This document shows positions 1 to 9,128 of a stretch of 22,941 nt of DNA, piece after piece. The first letter of the stretch is position 1, and each line of letters opens with the position of its first letter. A program made the translations under genes and the position numbers. Source of the stretch: an uncultured Flammeovirgaceae bacterium (GTDB lineage Bacteria > Bacteroidota > Bacteroidia > Cytophagales > Cyclobacteriaceae); NCBI GenBank assembly GCA_946886805.1, contig CAMPJM010000011.1, positions 1 through 22,941 of the forward strand, in the 5' to 3' direction. The notes below the pieces were generated by a model. That model made no database searches and was not told the origin of the DNA. It worked only from the letters and a program-made list of their open reading frames with translations.

Positions 1-1101
1 TCAATTTTGACCCTTCGGAAAAGGGTTTTCCCAAAGAAAAACTGATGGCAATTGCGGCTTCTTATATGCAAAAAATTGGCTTCGGGGAACAGCCTTTTTT
101 AGTCTATCAGCACCACGATGCGGGACATCCTCACATCCATGTGGTGACCACAAATATCCAGGCAGACGGCAGCCGGATTGGCATGCATCACTTAGGGATC
201 CGCAAGTCCGAACCGGCCCGCAAGGAAATCGAAAAAACTTTTGGTTTGGTGGTTGCCGAAGGGCGAAAGGAACGACAGGCTTACAAGCTGGAACCGATTA
301 TAATGGGAAAGATCCGCTACGGCAAACTTCAGTCAAAAAAAGCACTAACCAATATCCTCGTCGGGGTGCTTGATAGCTATAAATACACCAGCTTGCCGGA
401 ACTGAATGCCGTGCTTCGGCAGTACAATGTATTGGCCGACCGTGGTGGTGAAAATTCGCGGATTTTTAAATACGGAGGATTGGTTTACCGCATACTGAAC
501 GAAGACGGAAAGCCAGTCGGTGTTCCAATTAAAGCAAGTGATTTTTACAATGCCCCTACGATGAAATTTTTAGGAGAGAAGTTTAAAATCAACGAGGCAA
601 AAAGGATGCCTTTCAAATCCCGGATCAAGAATGCTGTTGATATGGCCTTCATGGGCAAAGATCTTAAGCTTCAGGATTTGGTAAAATCATTGGAAGCAGG
701 GCATTCATATGGCTTTGCGCCAAAACGAAACGGGGATGGTTTATGGCATCACCTACGTTGACCACAGCACAAAATGTGTGTTCAACGGCAGTGCTTTGGG
801 AAAGCGGTACAGTGCCAAAGCTGTTCAGGAACGTTGCCAACAAGGGGTTTCGGTTGAACAAAAACCAAGCTTACAATTGGCGGAAAAACAGCAAATCCTG
901 CAACCAAATAATGCCCGGGCAGGGGCCAACTCGACAATATCCAAGACCTGGCTACCTTCAGAACAGACTATTCAAATACCGGATATAGGAAAGGCATTAG
1001 ATGCACTCATGCAACCTGAATATGCTCAGGATTATTTGCCGTACCACCTGAAAAAGAAGACAAAAAGGAAGAAACGAAAAAGAATTTCCAATAACCAATA
1101 A
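1..1101 (+). pseudogene. mobB: MobB relaxase, 5' end outside window, frameshifted
   Basis: This is the 3' portion of a relaxase/mobilisation nuclease of the type that nicks oriT in Bacteroidetes mobilisable elements. The frame is open from the left window edge (first full codon at base 3), so the true start and the N-terminal catalytic tyrosine lie outside. The metal-binding HUH signature is visible near bases 111-150 as HHDAGHPHIHVV. The frame read from base 45 stops at 761, but homologous-looking sequence (MALRQNETGMVYGITYVDH) continues in the next frame from 709 to the stop at 1101. Removing one G from the GGG at 699-701 joins the two halves cleanly, so one inserted base explains the break. 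The tail is Lys/Arg-rich, as relaxase C-termini often are. mobC starts 10 bases after the stop. A homopolymer sequencing error is the alternative to a real mutation. The family call is confident. Confidence 0.85.
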
Positions 1102-1111
1102 AATTTGAGCG

Positions 1112-3099
1112 ATGGCAGCACAGACAGGGGAAAACGAGCAGGCGTTGAGGAAAATCCTGGACATGACCAGGTTGATCAGCATTGTTATTTTAATGTTGCA
1201 CTTTTATTACTATTGCTATGCAGCATTTAGTGAATGGGAGCTTACCCTGGACCTGACCGATCAGCTGATGGGCAATATCAAGGGGACAGGGTTGTTCAGC
1301 AATTTTCATAAATCAAAGCTGATAGCTTTGGGTTTGCTAATCATTTCACTGATGGGGGCAAAGGGCAGGAAAGATGAAAAATTGAATTATAAAGCAGCCT
1401 TTGCCTACATCATTACGGGCCTGCTGATCTACTTTTTCAGTTATCTTTCCTTGCTGGTGAAAATAAAGATACCCCAAGTGGCTTTGCTCTATATGGGGTT
1501 CGCGTCCACGGGGTTTTTATTGGTGATTAGCGGAGGTACTTTACTGTCAAGAATAATAAAAAACAAATTCAATAACAAGGATATTTTCAACAAGGAAAAC
1601 GAGACCTTTCCACAGGAAGAACAGCTCTTGGAGAATGAATATTCCATCAACCTGCCTGCACAATATCAACTAAAAAACAAGGCAAGAAAAAGCTGGATCA
1701 ACATCATCAATCCTTTCCGTGCACTACTCGTGCTGGGTTCTCCGGGTTCTGGTAAATCTTACTTCGTCATCCGGCATGTGATCACCCAGCACATCAAGAA
1801 AGGGTTTAGCATGTTCGTATATGATTTTAAATTCGATGACCTTTCAAAAATCGTTTACAACACCTGGTTAAAGTATAAGGGTAAGTATGTTGTACCACCG
1901 GAGTTCTTTGTAATTAATTTTGATGACCTTACCCGCAGCCATAGGTGCAATCCACTTGACCATGAAACCATGTCCGATATTACTGACGCCGCCGAATCTG
2001 CCCGGACAATCTTGATGGGACTTAACCGGGAATGGATCAAGCGACAGGGGGATTTTTTTGTGGAATCCCCCATTAATTTTTTGACAGCTATAATATGGTA
2101 TTTGCGGAAATATCAAGATGGTGAGTTTTGTACCCTTCCCCATGTTATTGAACTAATGCAGGTAGATTATGATAACCTTTTTACCGCGTTGCGGACTGAA
2201 AAGGAAATAGAGGTACTGATCAACCCTTTTGTCAATGCTTATTTGAATGATGTTATGGAGCAATTGGAAGGCCAAATTGCAGCTGCTAAAGTGGCAATGG
2301 CAAGGCTCTCTTCACCCCAGTTGTATTACGTATTGTCGGGCAATGACTTTAAGTTGGATATCAATAATCCTGATAGCCCGAAGATCGTATGCATGGGAAA
2401 CAATCCGCAAAAGATACAGATCTATGGAGCGGTTTTATCCCTCTATGTTACCCGCTTGATCAAACTGGTCAACAAGAAGGGAAACCTGAAAAGCAGTTTG
2501 GTGTTTGATGAGTTCCCTACAATCTATCTGAACAATATGGATAGCTTGATCGCAACAGCAAGAAGTAACAAAGTAGCTACTTGTTTAGGGGTTCAGGACT
2601 TTAGTCAGCTTCGTAAAGACTATGGAAAGAGCTGGCCGATGTGATCATGAACATCACCGGAAACATTGTTAGCGGACAGGTAACTGGTGACACTGCCAAA
2701 ATGCTTTCGGAGCGTTTTGGAAAGATCATGCAGGACAGGGAAAGTCTTTCCATTAACAGTTCGGGCACCTCCATCAGCCGCTCTAAACAATTGGAATCGG
2801 CCATACCTCCCTCTAGAATTTCAGCCCTTAGTTCCGGGGAGTTCGTGGGCATGGTAGCCGATGACCCTGACTGTAAAATTGAACTGAAGGCCTTTCATTG
2901 TGAGATATTGAACGACCATAAAGCTTTGAAAAAAGAACAGGAAAACTATAAAGAGATTCCGTTGATTCGGAAGTTGGACAATGCTATGGTTCAGCGCAAT
3001 TATTTGCAAATAAAGCAAGATGTAAAGGATATTATTGATTCAGAAATGGAACGGGTATTGAATGATTTCGGGTTAGCGCATCTAGTGGTGAAGAAATAG
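1112..3099 (+). pseudogene. mobC: MobC/TraG-type conjugal coupling ATPase, frameshifted
   Basis: This is a type IV coupling-protein-like ATPase that would bring the relaxase-DNA complex to a conjugation channel at the inner membrane. The N-terminus has four probable membrane segments (about residues 21-40, 68-82, 94-117, 122-146). Walker A follows at residues 209-216 (GSPGSGKS), and a Walker B-like LVFDEF lies at 463-468. The first frame stops at 2644 after an out-of-place KSWPM. The natural continuation, starting VIMNITGNIVSGQVTGDTAK, lies in another frame and runs to 3099. Restoring one A in the run at about 2624-2627 gives DYGKELADVIMN and a protein of about 662 residues, a normal length for this family. 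The gene follows mobB by 10 bases, the usual mobB-mobC order. No mobA is seen because the window starts inside mobB. The break is either a real lesion or a homopolymer error. Confidence 0.85.
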
Positions 3100-3389
3100 G
3101 GTGCTTTAATAATAGTTGAATTTTAAATAACTGGGCTGATTGTATTGTTTTACTATTTTCTGTTCGTTTTTAGCTGCTTTTTTATGTGTAAATAAAAATT
3201 TCCATTTTTTGCAGGGTTTTCCTGCTGGTCTTTAAATAAAAAGGCTGTAGGAATTATATTTGGTGGTTGCGGTTCGGAGTGATATTTCATTCCAGATTAT
3301 AATTCAAATCACTTGAAATTGCTAATCAAAAAATCATCGCATCTTTTACCAATTCAGGTAGCGGACTTGTAGCAACGGGATGAGGAGAT

Positions 3390-3405
3390 TTAACCCACAT
3401 TTCAG
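3390..3405 (+). repeat. IS left terminal inverted repeat
   Basis: TTAACCCACATTTCAG pairs with the right end at 5467-5482 with one mismatch (T versus G at position 13). Similarity stops abruptly at 3390 on the outer side, which sets the boundary. Confidence 0.65.
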
Positions 3406-3574
3406 GAAAAAGCGTAAAAAGCATTTTTTTTAATTTTTTTTCGACTGTCTAAGCTAAAAATTGCTGTAGGGAGGTACGGACAATTATCTTTTATAAGATT
3501 CTGGTGGCCTTAAATTGTTTTGTAGTAGACAGGGGGTATTGATTGTTTGTTCAAAATTATGGACGTTTGCCCCA

Positions 3575-5466
3575 ATGTATTTCAAGATGTCATTGCGCAA
3601 AAATCCGGATCCCCAAGAGCTGAGTGGCTATTACAGGTTGGTTGAAAGTTATCGCAATGCGGAGAACAGGGTATGTCACCGCACCATTGTCAATGTTGGT
3701 TTTATAGATCATCTACCGGCCGATCATCTCAATAAGATACAAAGACACCTCACCCATCGTGCGGAGGGAAAAATCTCTCTTTTTGAAGAGCAGGATATCG
3801 GGGTCTTGAAATATACCGAAACCCTTTGGGACAAGATCATCAGTGAGAAGCGCATAGACCTACCAGAGAAGGCCTTTGAAAAACGGCAGCGTTTGGTGGA
3901 CATGACACCATAAAGCATAAAGATGTAAGGGAGGTAGGTAGCGAATGGATGTGCTATCAGGCAATTGATCAATTACAGGTGTCCGTATTTTTAAAGAACC
4001 TGGGTTGGGACCAACAACAGGTACAGCTCACCCTTACACAACTCATCGGCAGGGCTGTTTACCCAGCTTCAGAATTGCGTACCGCCCGTTGGGCAAAAGA
4101 GAATTCGGCAGTGTGCGAGATCACCCATTACCCGGTTGAAGAGCTGACCAAAGATAATCTCTATCAAAATGCATTGGCCCTTTATGGGATAAAGGACCAA
4201 TTGGAACAGCACTTGAGCAAGCGCACCAATGAGCTGTTCGACATACAGGATAAGATCATCCTCTACGACCTGACCAATACCTATTTTGAAGGGGAAAAAC
4301 GCAATAGCAAACTGGCCAGATTTGGAAGAAGTAAAGAAAAACGCAACGATGCCAAACTAATTGTTTTGGCAATGGTGGTAAATCCGGAAGGCTTTTTGAA
4401 ATACTCCAATATTTTCGAAGGCAATACCACCGACAGTACCACACTCTCGCATATCGTAGACAACCTGAGGATAAAAACCAGCCATTCCGCCCATCGGGCC
4501 ATAGTGGTAATAGATGCGGGCATTGCCACTGAACCCAATTTAGAACTGCTGGAAGCAAAAGGTTATGACTATGTGTGTGTAAGCAGGAAAGCAGTAAAAG
4601 ACTTCAAGGTGGTCGAAGGGGCCGCCCCCCAAATTATCAGTACAAAAAACAAACAAGAGCTCAGCGTACAACGTGTTGGTTCAACTCAGGGGACAGATTA
4701 TTATCTCAGGGTGAAAAGCCCGGGGAAATCGTTAAAGGAAAAATCGATGAAAAGCCAGTTCGAGACCCGTTTTGAGGAGGGGCTTACCAGATTGAAGAAC
4801 GGGCTGACAAAGAAACACACCACCAAACGGGCAGATCTGATCCACGAGCGTATCGGAAGGTACAGACAAAAATATCCTTCGGTAAGCAAGTACTACAATA
4901 TTGAAGTCAAAAAGGATGGCAAAGGTCACGCAACAGAAATCAAATGGGAAAGAGACCCGGCACAGTATCAGAAAATAAAAGAAAACCTGGGGGTATATTT
5001 TATCCGCACCAACCTGGAGATAAAAGAAGAGGAAAACCTTTGGAAAATATACAATACCATCAGGGATATAGAATCTTCCTTCAGGACATTGAAAACGGAC
5101 CTGGACCTGAGGCCCATCTATCACAAGAATGACGATGCCACCTTAGCGCATCTACATTTGGGATTATTGGCCTATTGGTTGGTCAATACTATCCGTTTTC
5201 AACTCAAGACCAAAAAGATAAACCATAGTTGGCAGGAAATAATAAGGATAGGCAATACCCGGAAAATAATCACCACTACCGGGACAAATCTAGAAAGTCA
5301 GCTAACCTATGTGAGAAGATGCTCGGAACCACAGGCATCATTAAAAGGCCTTTACACCGCGCTAAATTATAAATCTTACCCTTTCGTAAAACGAAAATCT
5401 GTAGTACACAAATCTGAACTCAAAAAAACGCAACACACTGTTTTACAGAAAATTTCGCCCGATTAA
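3575..5466 (+). pseudogene. IS1634-like DDE transposase, frameshifted
   Basis: This is a cut-and-paste transposase of the IS4/IS1634 group. The likely start is ATG 3575 (MYFKMSLRKNP); ATG 3587 is an alternative. The first frame stops at 3913, while the rest runs in another frame to 5466. The join lies near 3901-3905, where restoring one base gives VDMDTIKHKDVREVGSEWMC and a protein of about 630 residues. Catalytic landmarks are visible in the second part: YDLTNTYFEG (first Asp region), VVIDAGIATEPN (second Asp), and YNTIRDIESSFRTLK, the C-terminal Glu block resembling the Y-R-E-K signature of this superfamily. No slippery heptamer is present at the join and the IS1634 group normally uses one uninterrupted frame, so a disabling mutation or sequencing error fits better than programmed frameshifting. 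Confidence 0.85.
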
Positions 5467-5482
5467 CTGCAATGTGGGTTAA
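5467..5482 (-). repeat. IS right terminal inverted repeat
   Basis: CTGCAATGTGGGTTAA is the reverse complement of the left end at 15 of 16 positions. It begins one base after the transposase stop codon. Confidence 0.65.
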
Positions 5483-5786
5483 TATATTCTCGTCATTGCT
5501 GGAACTGATGGAAAATTTTTTTGAGTAAATGGAAAAATAAAAGTAGTTGTGGTTTGGAATAAACAAGTTCCTAATCTTCTTGTCGTTAGACATACTTGGG
5601 ATGAAAACGCCACAGAAGTAAATTTTTTACAAGTAGGAGAGGACAAATCAATTTTGTGAATCCCTTAATCGTGTTTTTTTGATTTTAAAATTTTTAATTG
5701 CTAACATATCTTCTTTGGGTAGGGTAAAGGTAGACTTTTTTTTAGCCGTTTTAATGTATATTTTTTGCAAGAATATTGTTCCTGTT
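5483..5786. other. Spacer between two IS-related elements, with a possible gene fragment
   Basis: These 304 bases separate the right end of the complete element from the end of the relic. No full gene is present. One plus-strand stretch, 5528-5659, reads like the 3' end of a broken coding region (it contains VVVVWNKQVPNLLVVRHTWDE and ends at TGA 5657-5659). I do not recognise it. It is short enough to be chance. Confidence 0.4.
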
Positions 5787-6410
5787 TTAACCCAACTTGA
5801 AAATAAATTAATGTAAATCATTGTACATCAGTATATTGTAAGATTTTATTTTACAATTGTGATTTTCTCACATACGGCCTGTCCTTGAACCCAATTGCGT
5901 CATATATTTTTTTGACCCCCACATTGGGCCTGGTGCACAGTTTTGTATAAACGCGCTTGTTGCCCTTGGCTTCCATGCTTATCAGTGCGCACCTTTGTGC
6001 CTTCATTTTTTCTACAATACCCCCCCAGCTATGGTTGATCCCGTTTTGCTTGAGCGTTTGCCTGATATAGTTTACCACCTGGTAGGCGACGATCCCCAGC
6101 CATATATGGGGCTCTATGTATTGATCCTTTTGATGGTGGATGGGCCTGATGTTCAGATCGGTTTTCAGGCACCTGAAACTGGATTCCACTTCACGGGTGA
6201 GATTGTACAGGCCCCATATCTGATCTTCGGTAAGGTTTTCCCTTGAATAGCGCAGAAAGTATTCCCCGGCAGGTTTTTCTTTGCCGCCCTGCCTTGTCCA
6301 TTTGATCTGGGTGACCACCCCTTTGTCCGTATCCTCTTCATATTCAATTTTGTAAAGCTTGCCCACCATTGAGTATTGGCTTTTTAGCCGTCCCGACCGA
6401 CTCATGTACG
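5787..6410 (-). mobile_element. 5'-truncated relic of a related IS1634-like element
   Basis: This is an inverted remnant of a second element. On its 3' side it ends at 5787-5800 with TTAACCCAACTTGA, which shares TTAACCCA with the ends of the neighbouring IS. Its transposase fragment (5851-6405) covers only the C-terminal third. The inner boundary near 6395-6410 is where transposase similarity fades. The protein differs clearly from the copy next door, so this is an independent, older insertion rather than a duplicate. Confidence 0.6.
5851..6405 (-). pseudogene. C-terminal fragment of IS1634-like transposase
   Basis: About 184 residues line up with the last third of the transposase at 3575-5466. 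The catalytic Glu block reads YNLTREVESSFRCLK here and YNTIRDIESSFRTLK there, followed in both by TDL.(I/L)RPI.H and by NYIRQTLKQNGINHSWGGI against NTIRFQLKTKKINHSWQEI. The N-terminal two thirds, including both catalytic Asp regions, are missing, so it cannot be active. The ATG at 6403-6405 is internal to the ancestral gene and is not a genuine start. The orientation is opposite to the complete element. Confidence 0.85.
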
Positions 6411-6474
6411 GCCAGGCAAATTGAAATCTTTTTCAGCAGCGCCTTTAATAAGACGAATTAATTAAAAAAATGCA

Positions 6475-7182
6475 TTACAGCCGAACAAGTTTTTCAGCAT
6501 TTGGAATAAAATTTAAAAAAGATTGGAAATTATTGTTGTACTTTTTCCTATTTATTCTAAAGTAGTAAGCACCTTTTTTTGAATTTTCTTTATCTTTCTC
6601 ATTAAGTTTCTCTAAAATTCCTGCTGAAAGCACTCTGCGAATAAAATTTCGCTTATCCAACTCAGTATTGTATAAGCACTCATACAATTCCTGCAACTGA
6701 GGCAACGTAAATTTATCAGGTAAAAGTTCAAATAGCAATGGTTGTTGAGCAGCTTTGTAACGAAGCTTGTTTATAGCCAAATCGACCATTTCTTTATGAT
6801 CAAAAATAAGTGCGGGCATTTCATTGAAACAAAACCACTTTGCATGAAAATTTAAGTTCATTTGTTTTTTATATTTCTGGATATCTATTAAGGCTACATA
6901 GGCCACAGCAATAGTTCTTTCTACCGGGTCCCGATCAGGCTTGCTAAAAACTTTCAATTCCTCCATAAATACATCTGACAGTCCTGTCAGTTGTTTTAAA
7001 ATTCGATTTGCCGCTTGAATTAAACTTTCTTCTTTTTTTAGAAATCCTCCCATTAAGCTCCATTTACCTTTTTCAGGGGTAAAGCCTCTTTGAATAAGCA
7101 AAAGTTTAAAGCCTTCCTCATCATAACCAAATATAATATTATCAACCGCTAAAAGAAGTCGTGACTGGTCAGTATATTTCAT
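6475..7182 (-). CDS. NrtR/AraR-type transcription regulator with inactive Nudix domain
   Basis: This is a 235-residue protein with an N-terminal Nudix fold (about 1-150) and a C-terminal winged-helix DNA-binding region (about 150-225, with RNFIRRVLSAGILEKL). The Nudix box lies at residues 46-68. The canonical G-x5-E-x7-R-E-x-x-x-E-E pattern keeps G46, E52, R60 and G67, but the metal-binding glutamates are replaced by I61, Q64 and L65. Hydrolysis is therefore unlikely and ligand sensing likely. In Bacteroidetes, Nudix-plus-winged-helix proteins of this layout include regulators of sugar use (AraR type) and of NAD metabolism (NrtR type). The ligand here cannot be told from sequence. The gene lies 32 bases downstream of the PhyH-like gene on the same strand and is probably co-transcribed, so it may control that gene or the larger neighbourhood. 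Confidence 0.82.
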   Translation of the reverse strand: MKYTDQSRLLLAVDNIIFGYDEEGFKLLLIQRGFTPEKGKWSLMGGFLKKEESLIQAANRILKQLTGLSDVFMEELKVFSKPDRDPVERTIAVAYVALIDIQKYKKQMNLNFHAKWFCFNEMPALIFDHKEMVDLAINKLRYKAAQQPLLFELLPDKFTLPQLQELYECLYNTELDKRNFIRRVLSAGILEKLNEKDKENSKKGAYYFRINRKKYNNNFQSFLNFIPNAEKLVRL

Positions 7183-7214
7183 CGTTTTTTTTTAAAAGAA
7201 AACTAAATAACGAC

Positions 7215-8096
7215 TTAATGGTGTGGTGATAATAAAGGAAAGAATTGACCTTCCATTTTTTTGCCTTTTCTAATACAAGGAACGCCGTTCAGCATTTCCT
7301 CATTAGAATTAGACATAGTACCATCAGCAAAAATATTCAGCACAAAGGCCCGGCGCGGACGTTCTGATTTGTTCTCGTAGGAACCATGGATCATAAGAGG
7401 ATGATGAAAGCTGCCATATCCTTTTTTCATCTCAATAGGAATTGGTTTAAAATTTGCTTTTTGTTCATCGTTTAAATAGTCCATTATGCCTTCCATATTG
7501 CCAGCCAGTTCGGGCTTGTCCAGGAGTCCCCATTTATGGCTGCCAGGAACATAGTATAAACAACCATTGTCAATACAGGCATCATCCAGGCCTGTCCAGC
7601 AGGTTAAATGCTGCATTGGTGCTGTTCGGGTCCAGTAAGAGTAATCCTGGTGCCAGGCAACTACCCCGCCATGCTGCGCCGGTTTACAGAACAACTGATC
7701 GTGCCAGAATCGTACAGGTTTATTACCCAGCAACTGAATTGCTGCCATTACAAAGGCTGGATTCCAGAGAATATCATGAAATCCCGGGGTAATGCGCCAA
7801 TGTCCCAGAGAGTGGAATAAAACAGCATTGGGATCGGTAGATTCGTTGGAATGAAACTCATAGAAAAGGTTGTGCGAAGGATGAGTAGCTTCGGCGATGT
7901 TAGTTAGCTCTTCATTAAGAATATTTACCTGCCACTCTTCCAAAAGTTTTATATTGGATATGTATCCGTTCTCCTGAAAAAAATACACCTGTTCATCGCC
8001 CAAGCTATATTGTTCCCATTCTTCCGGGCTTTGAGGGTACTTAAACAGATCTGTGATAAGCTCGTGAAAATGTGATAAGTCTATTGTTTTGCTCAT
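7215..8096 (-). CDS. Phytanoyl-CoA dioxygenase (PhyH) family Fe(II)/2-oxoglutarate oxygenase
   Basis: This 293-residue cytoplasmic enzyme has the double-stranded beta-helix fold expected for the PhyH family, which couples 2-oxoglutarate decarboxylation to substrate hydroxylation. The iron-binding triad is visible as H149-x-D151 (in WHQDYSYW) and H237 (in HHPLMIHGSYENKS). R248 or R249 (in ERPRRAFVLN) is the likely 2-oxoglutarate-binding arginine. NGCLYYVPGSHKWG at 177-190 is the typical strand preceding the distal histidine. All catalytic residues are present, so it should be active. There is no signal peptide. The family acts on many substrates, including lipids, amino acids, ectoine-type solutes and quorum signals, so the substrate is unknown. 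It is the first gene of a two-gene minus-strand unit with the degenerate-Nudix regulator. Confidence 0.88.
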   Translation of the reverse strand: MSKTIDLSHFHELITDLFKYPQSPEEWEQYSLGDEQVYFFQENGYISNIKLLEEWQVNILNEELTNIAEATHPSHNLFYEFHSNESTDPNAVLFHSLGHWRITPGFHDILWNPAFVMAAIQLLGNKPVRFWHDQLFCKPAQHGGVVAWHQDYSYWTRTAPMQHLTCWTGLDDACIDNGCLYYVPGSHKWGLLDKPELAGNMEGIMDYLNDEQKANFKPIPIEMKKGYGSFHHPLMIHGSYENKSERPRRAFVLNIFADGTMSNSNEEMLNGVPCIRKGKKMEGQFFPLLSPHH

Positions 8097-8501
8097 TATT
8101 AATTAGTTTATTAATGAAAATCTCAAATGAATACTTTAAAATAACTGTTGCACGTTTTTCGAAGCAAGCATTCAATTTTATCCCTTGTAGAATTAGTTTG
8201 GCTGGATGTAATATTTTCGTTCTTCATTTAATGAATAGAGTCATGGTCGATAGATTGAAATGATAATATACCTTGAATCAACTCAAAAGAAATTTTTTGT
8301 CGGTGAGCAATTATGTCTAAAGCGATGACAACATTTGCTCCACATATCCTTGCATTCTGAATCTCATTTCGGTTTCGATAGGGAAAAACCTTTAAGTAAA
8401 TAGGTTTCTCATTTGAAAACAAGGCTTATCTCAGCATATTGTTCGAGATTGCCTAATATACAATACAAACGTAATAATTATAAGAGATTCAAAGTGTGCC
8501 T

Positions 8502-8526
8502 ATATTAGCTTTTGTTTGGCTAATAT
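8502..8526. promoter_or_regulatory. Palindrome, possible operator
   Basis: ATATTAGC (8502-8509) and GCTAATAT (8519-8526) are perfect inverted repeats separated by 9 bases. The spacing is compatible with a dimeric DNA-binding protein. It lies upstream of the minus-strand PhyH-Nudix pair and 20 bases from the larger palindrome at 8547. Function is inferred from position only. Confidence 0.4.
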
Positions 8527-8546
8527 TGCCCTAATCACCGTTTTTA

Positions 8547-8574
8547 TTGTATTAAACCAAACAGTTTAATACAA
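8547..8574. promoter_or_regulatory. Perfect 11-bp inverted repeat, possible operator
   Basis: TTGTATTAAAC (8547-8557) and GTTTAATACAA (8564-8574) are exact reverse complements around a 6-base spacer (CAAACA). No T-tract follows on either strand, which argues against a terminator. It sits in the gene-free region between divergent transcription units, about 450 bases from the PhyH start and 1 kb from the AraC start. A binding site for the nearby Nudix-type regulator or another dimeric regulator is plausible but unproven. Confidence 0.5.
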
Positions 8575-8952
8575 GTCCAATAGAAACAATTATGCTTCAA
8601 GTTCTGATACTATACCTCTCGCCGTGTAATTTTCTTCATGAAAATAATGTTAATATAGTATTATAATCAGATAAATCCTGTAGGATTTGTTGAATTTAAT
8701 TTTTTTATCTTGCGCAGAAGGATGTTTGATAATGCTCAATGGAAAACAAGCAGCGGTAAGCAAAAATACATTATTGTAAACAGGCTGGAAATATATGGGG
8801 GCTGTCTAAGAGAAAGTTCTCTAGGGTTTTTGTCGTTTCATTCTGATTTCTGTTAAGTAGCAATATTCTAATCTGGTCGCCATAATAATCGCATGGAAAA
8901 ACAGTGGTGGAACGAACAATTGATGTGTCACTCTGTTGGGCCACAGTTTGAA

Positions 8953-9128
8953 ACGTCTTCCAATGTAGCAAATACACACAGGCTCAAAGCAAGTTATTAT
9001 TGGATTTGAAAGAGCTTAATGATAATGTTGATCCGGCATCAGTCCTTAAGCTGGTAAATGTTTTATTCAACGCAGATGAGGGTTTTGAATTTTTGGCGGC
9101 GTCTGAATTCAATAAGTGGCGAATATGA
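8953..9128 (+). pseudogene. Short relic of an unrecognised gene
   Basis: A plus-strand frame open from about 8953 to TGA 9126-9128 has a protein-like composition, containing LLLDLKELNDNVDPASVLKL and ending EFLAASEFNKWRI. It has no start codon or full domain and I recognise no family. The frame just upstream is closed by a stop. It may be the last 50-60 codons of a lost gene, or chance. Confidence 0.25.

Larger units (their letters stand above)
3390..5482 (+). mobile_element. IS1634-like insertion sequence
   Basis: The element is bounded by inverted repeats at 3390-3405 (TTAACCCACATTTCAG) and 5467-5482 (CTGCAATGTGGGTTAA), which match at 15 of 16 positions when one is reverse-complemented. It contains a single frameshifted DDE transposase gene. 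The stop codon of the gene (5464-5466) abuts the right repeat, whereas about 170 bases separate the left repeat from the likely start. I see no target-site duplication: the bases just outside (ending GGAGAT on the left, starting TATATT on the right) do not match. This suggests an old insertion, a rearranged end or recombination between copies. A neighbouring relic at 5787 ends in the same TTAACCCA, which supports this end assignment. Confidence 0.7.

Noticed and set aside
3895..3960. Programmed ribosomal frameshift in the transposase
   Set aside because: No slippery heptamer or downstream structure is visible at the join, and IS1634-type elements normally use a single frame.
8228..8422. 64-residue minus-strand open frame
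   Set aside because: No recognisable domain, no supporting neighbour, and its length is expected by chance in AT-rich DNA.
8673..8688. Palindrome AAATCCT-GT-AGGATTT
   Set aside because: The arms are 7 bp in AT-rich sequence and it is not clearly positioned relative to a gene, so it is too weak to call as a site.
8797..8810. IS terminus (GGGGGCTGTCTAAG)
   Set aside because: It resembles ends of some insertion sequences, but no matching inverted end or transposase fragment was found nearby.
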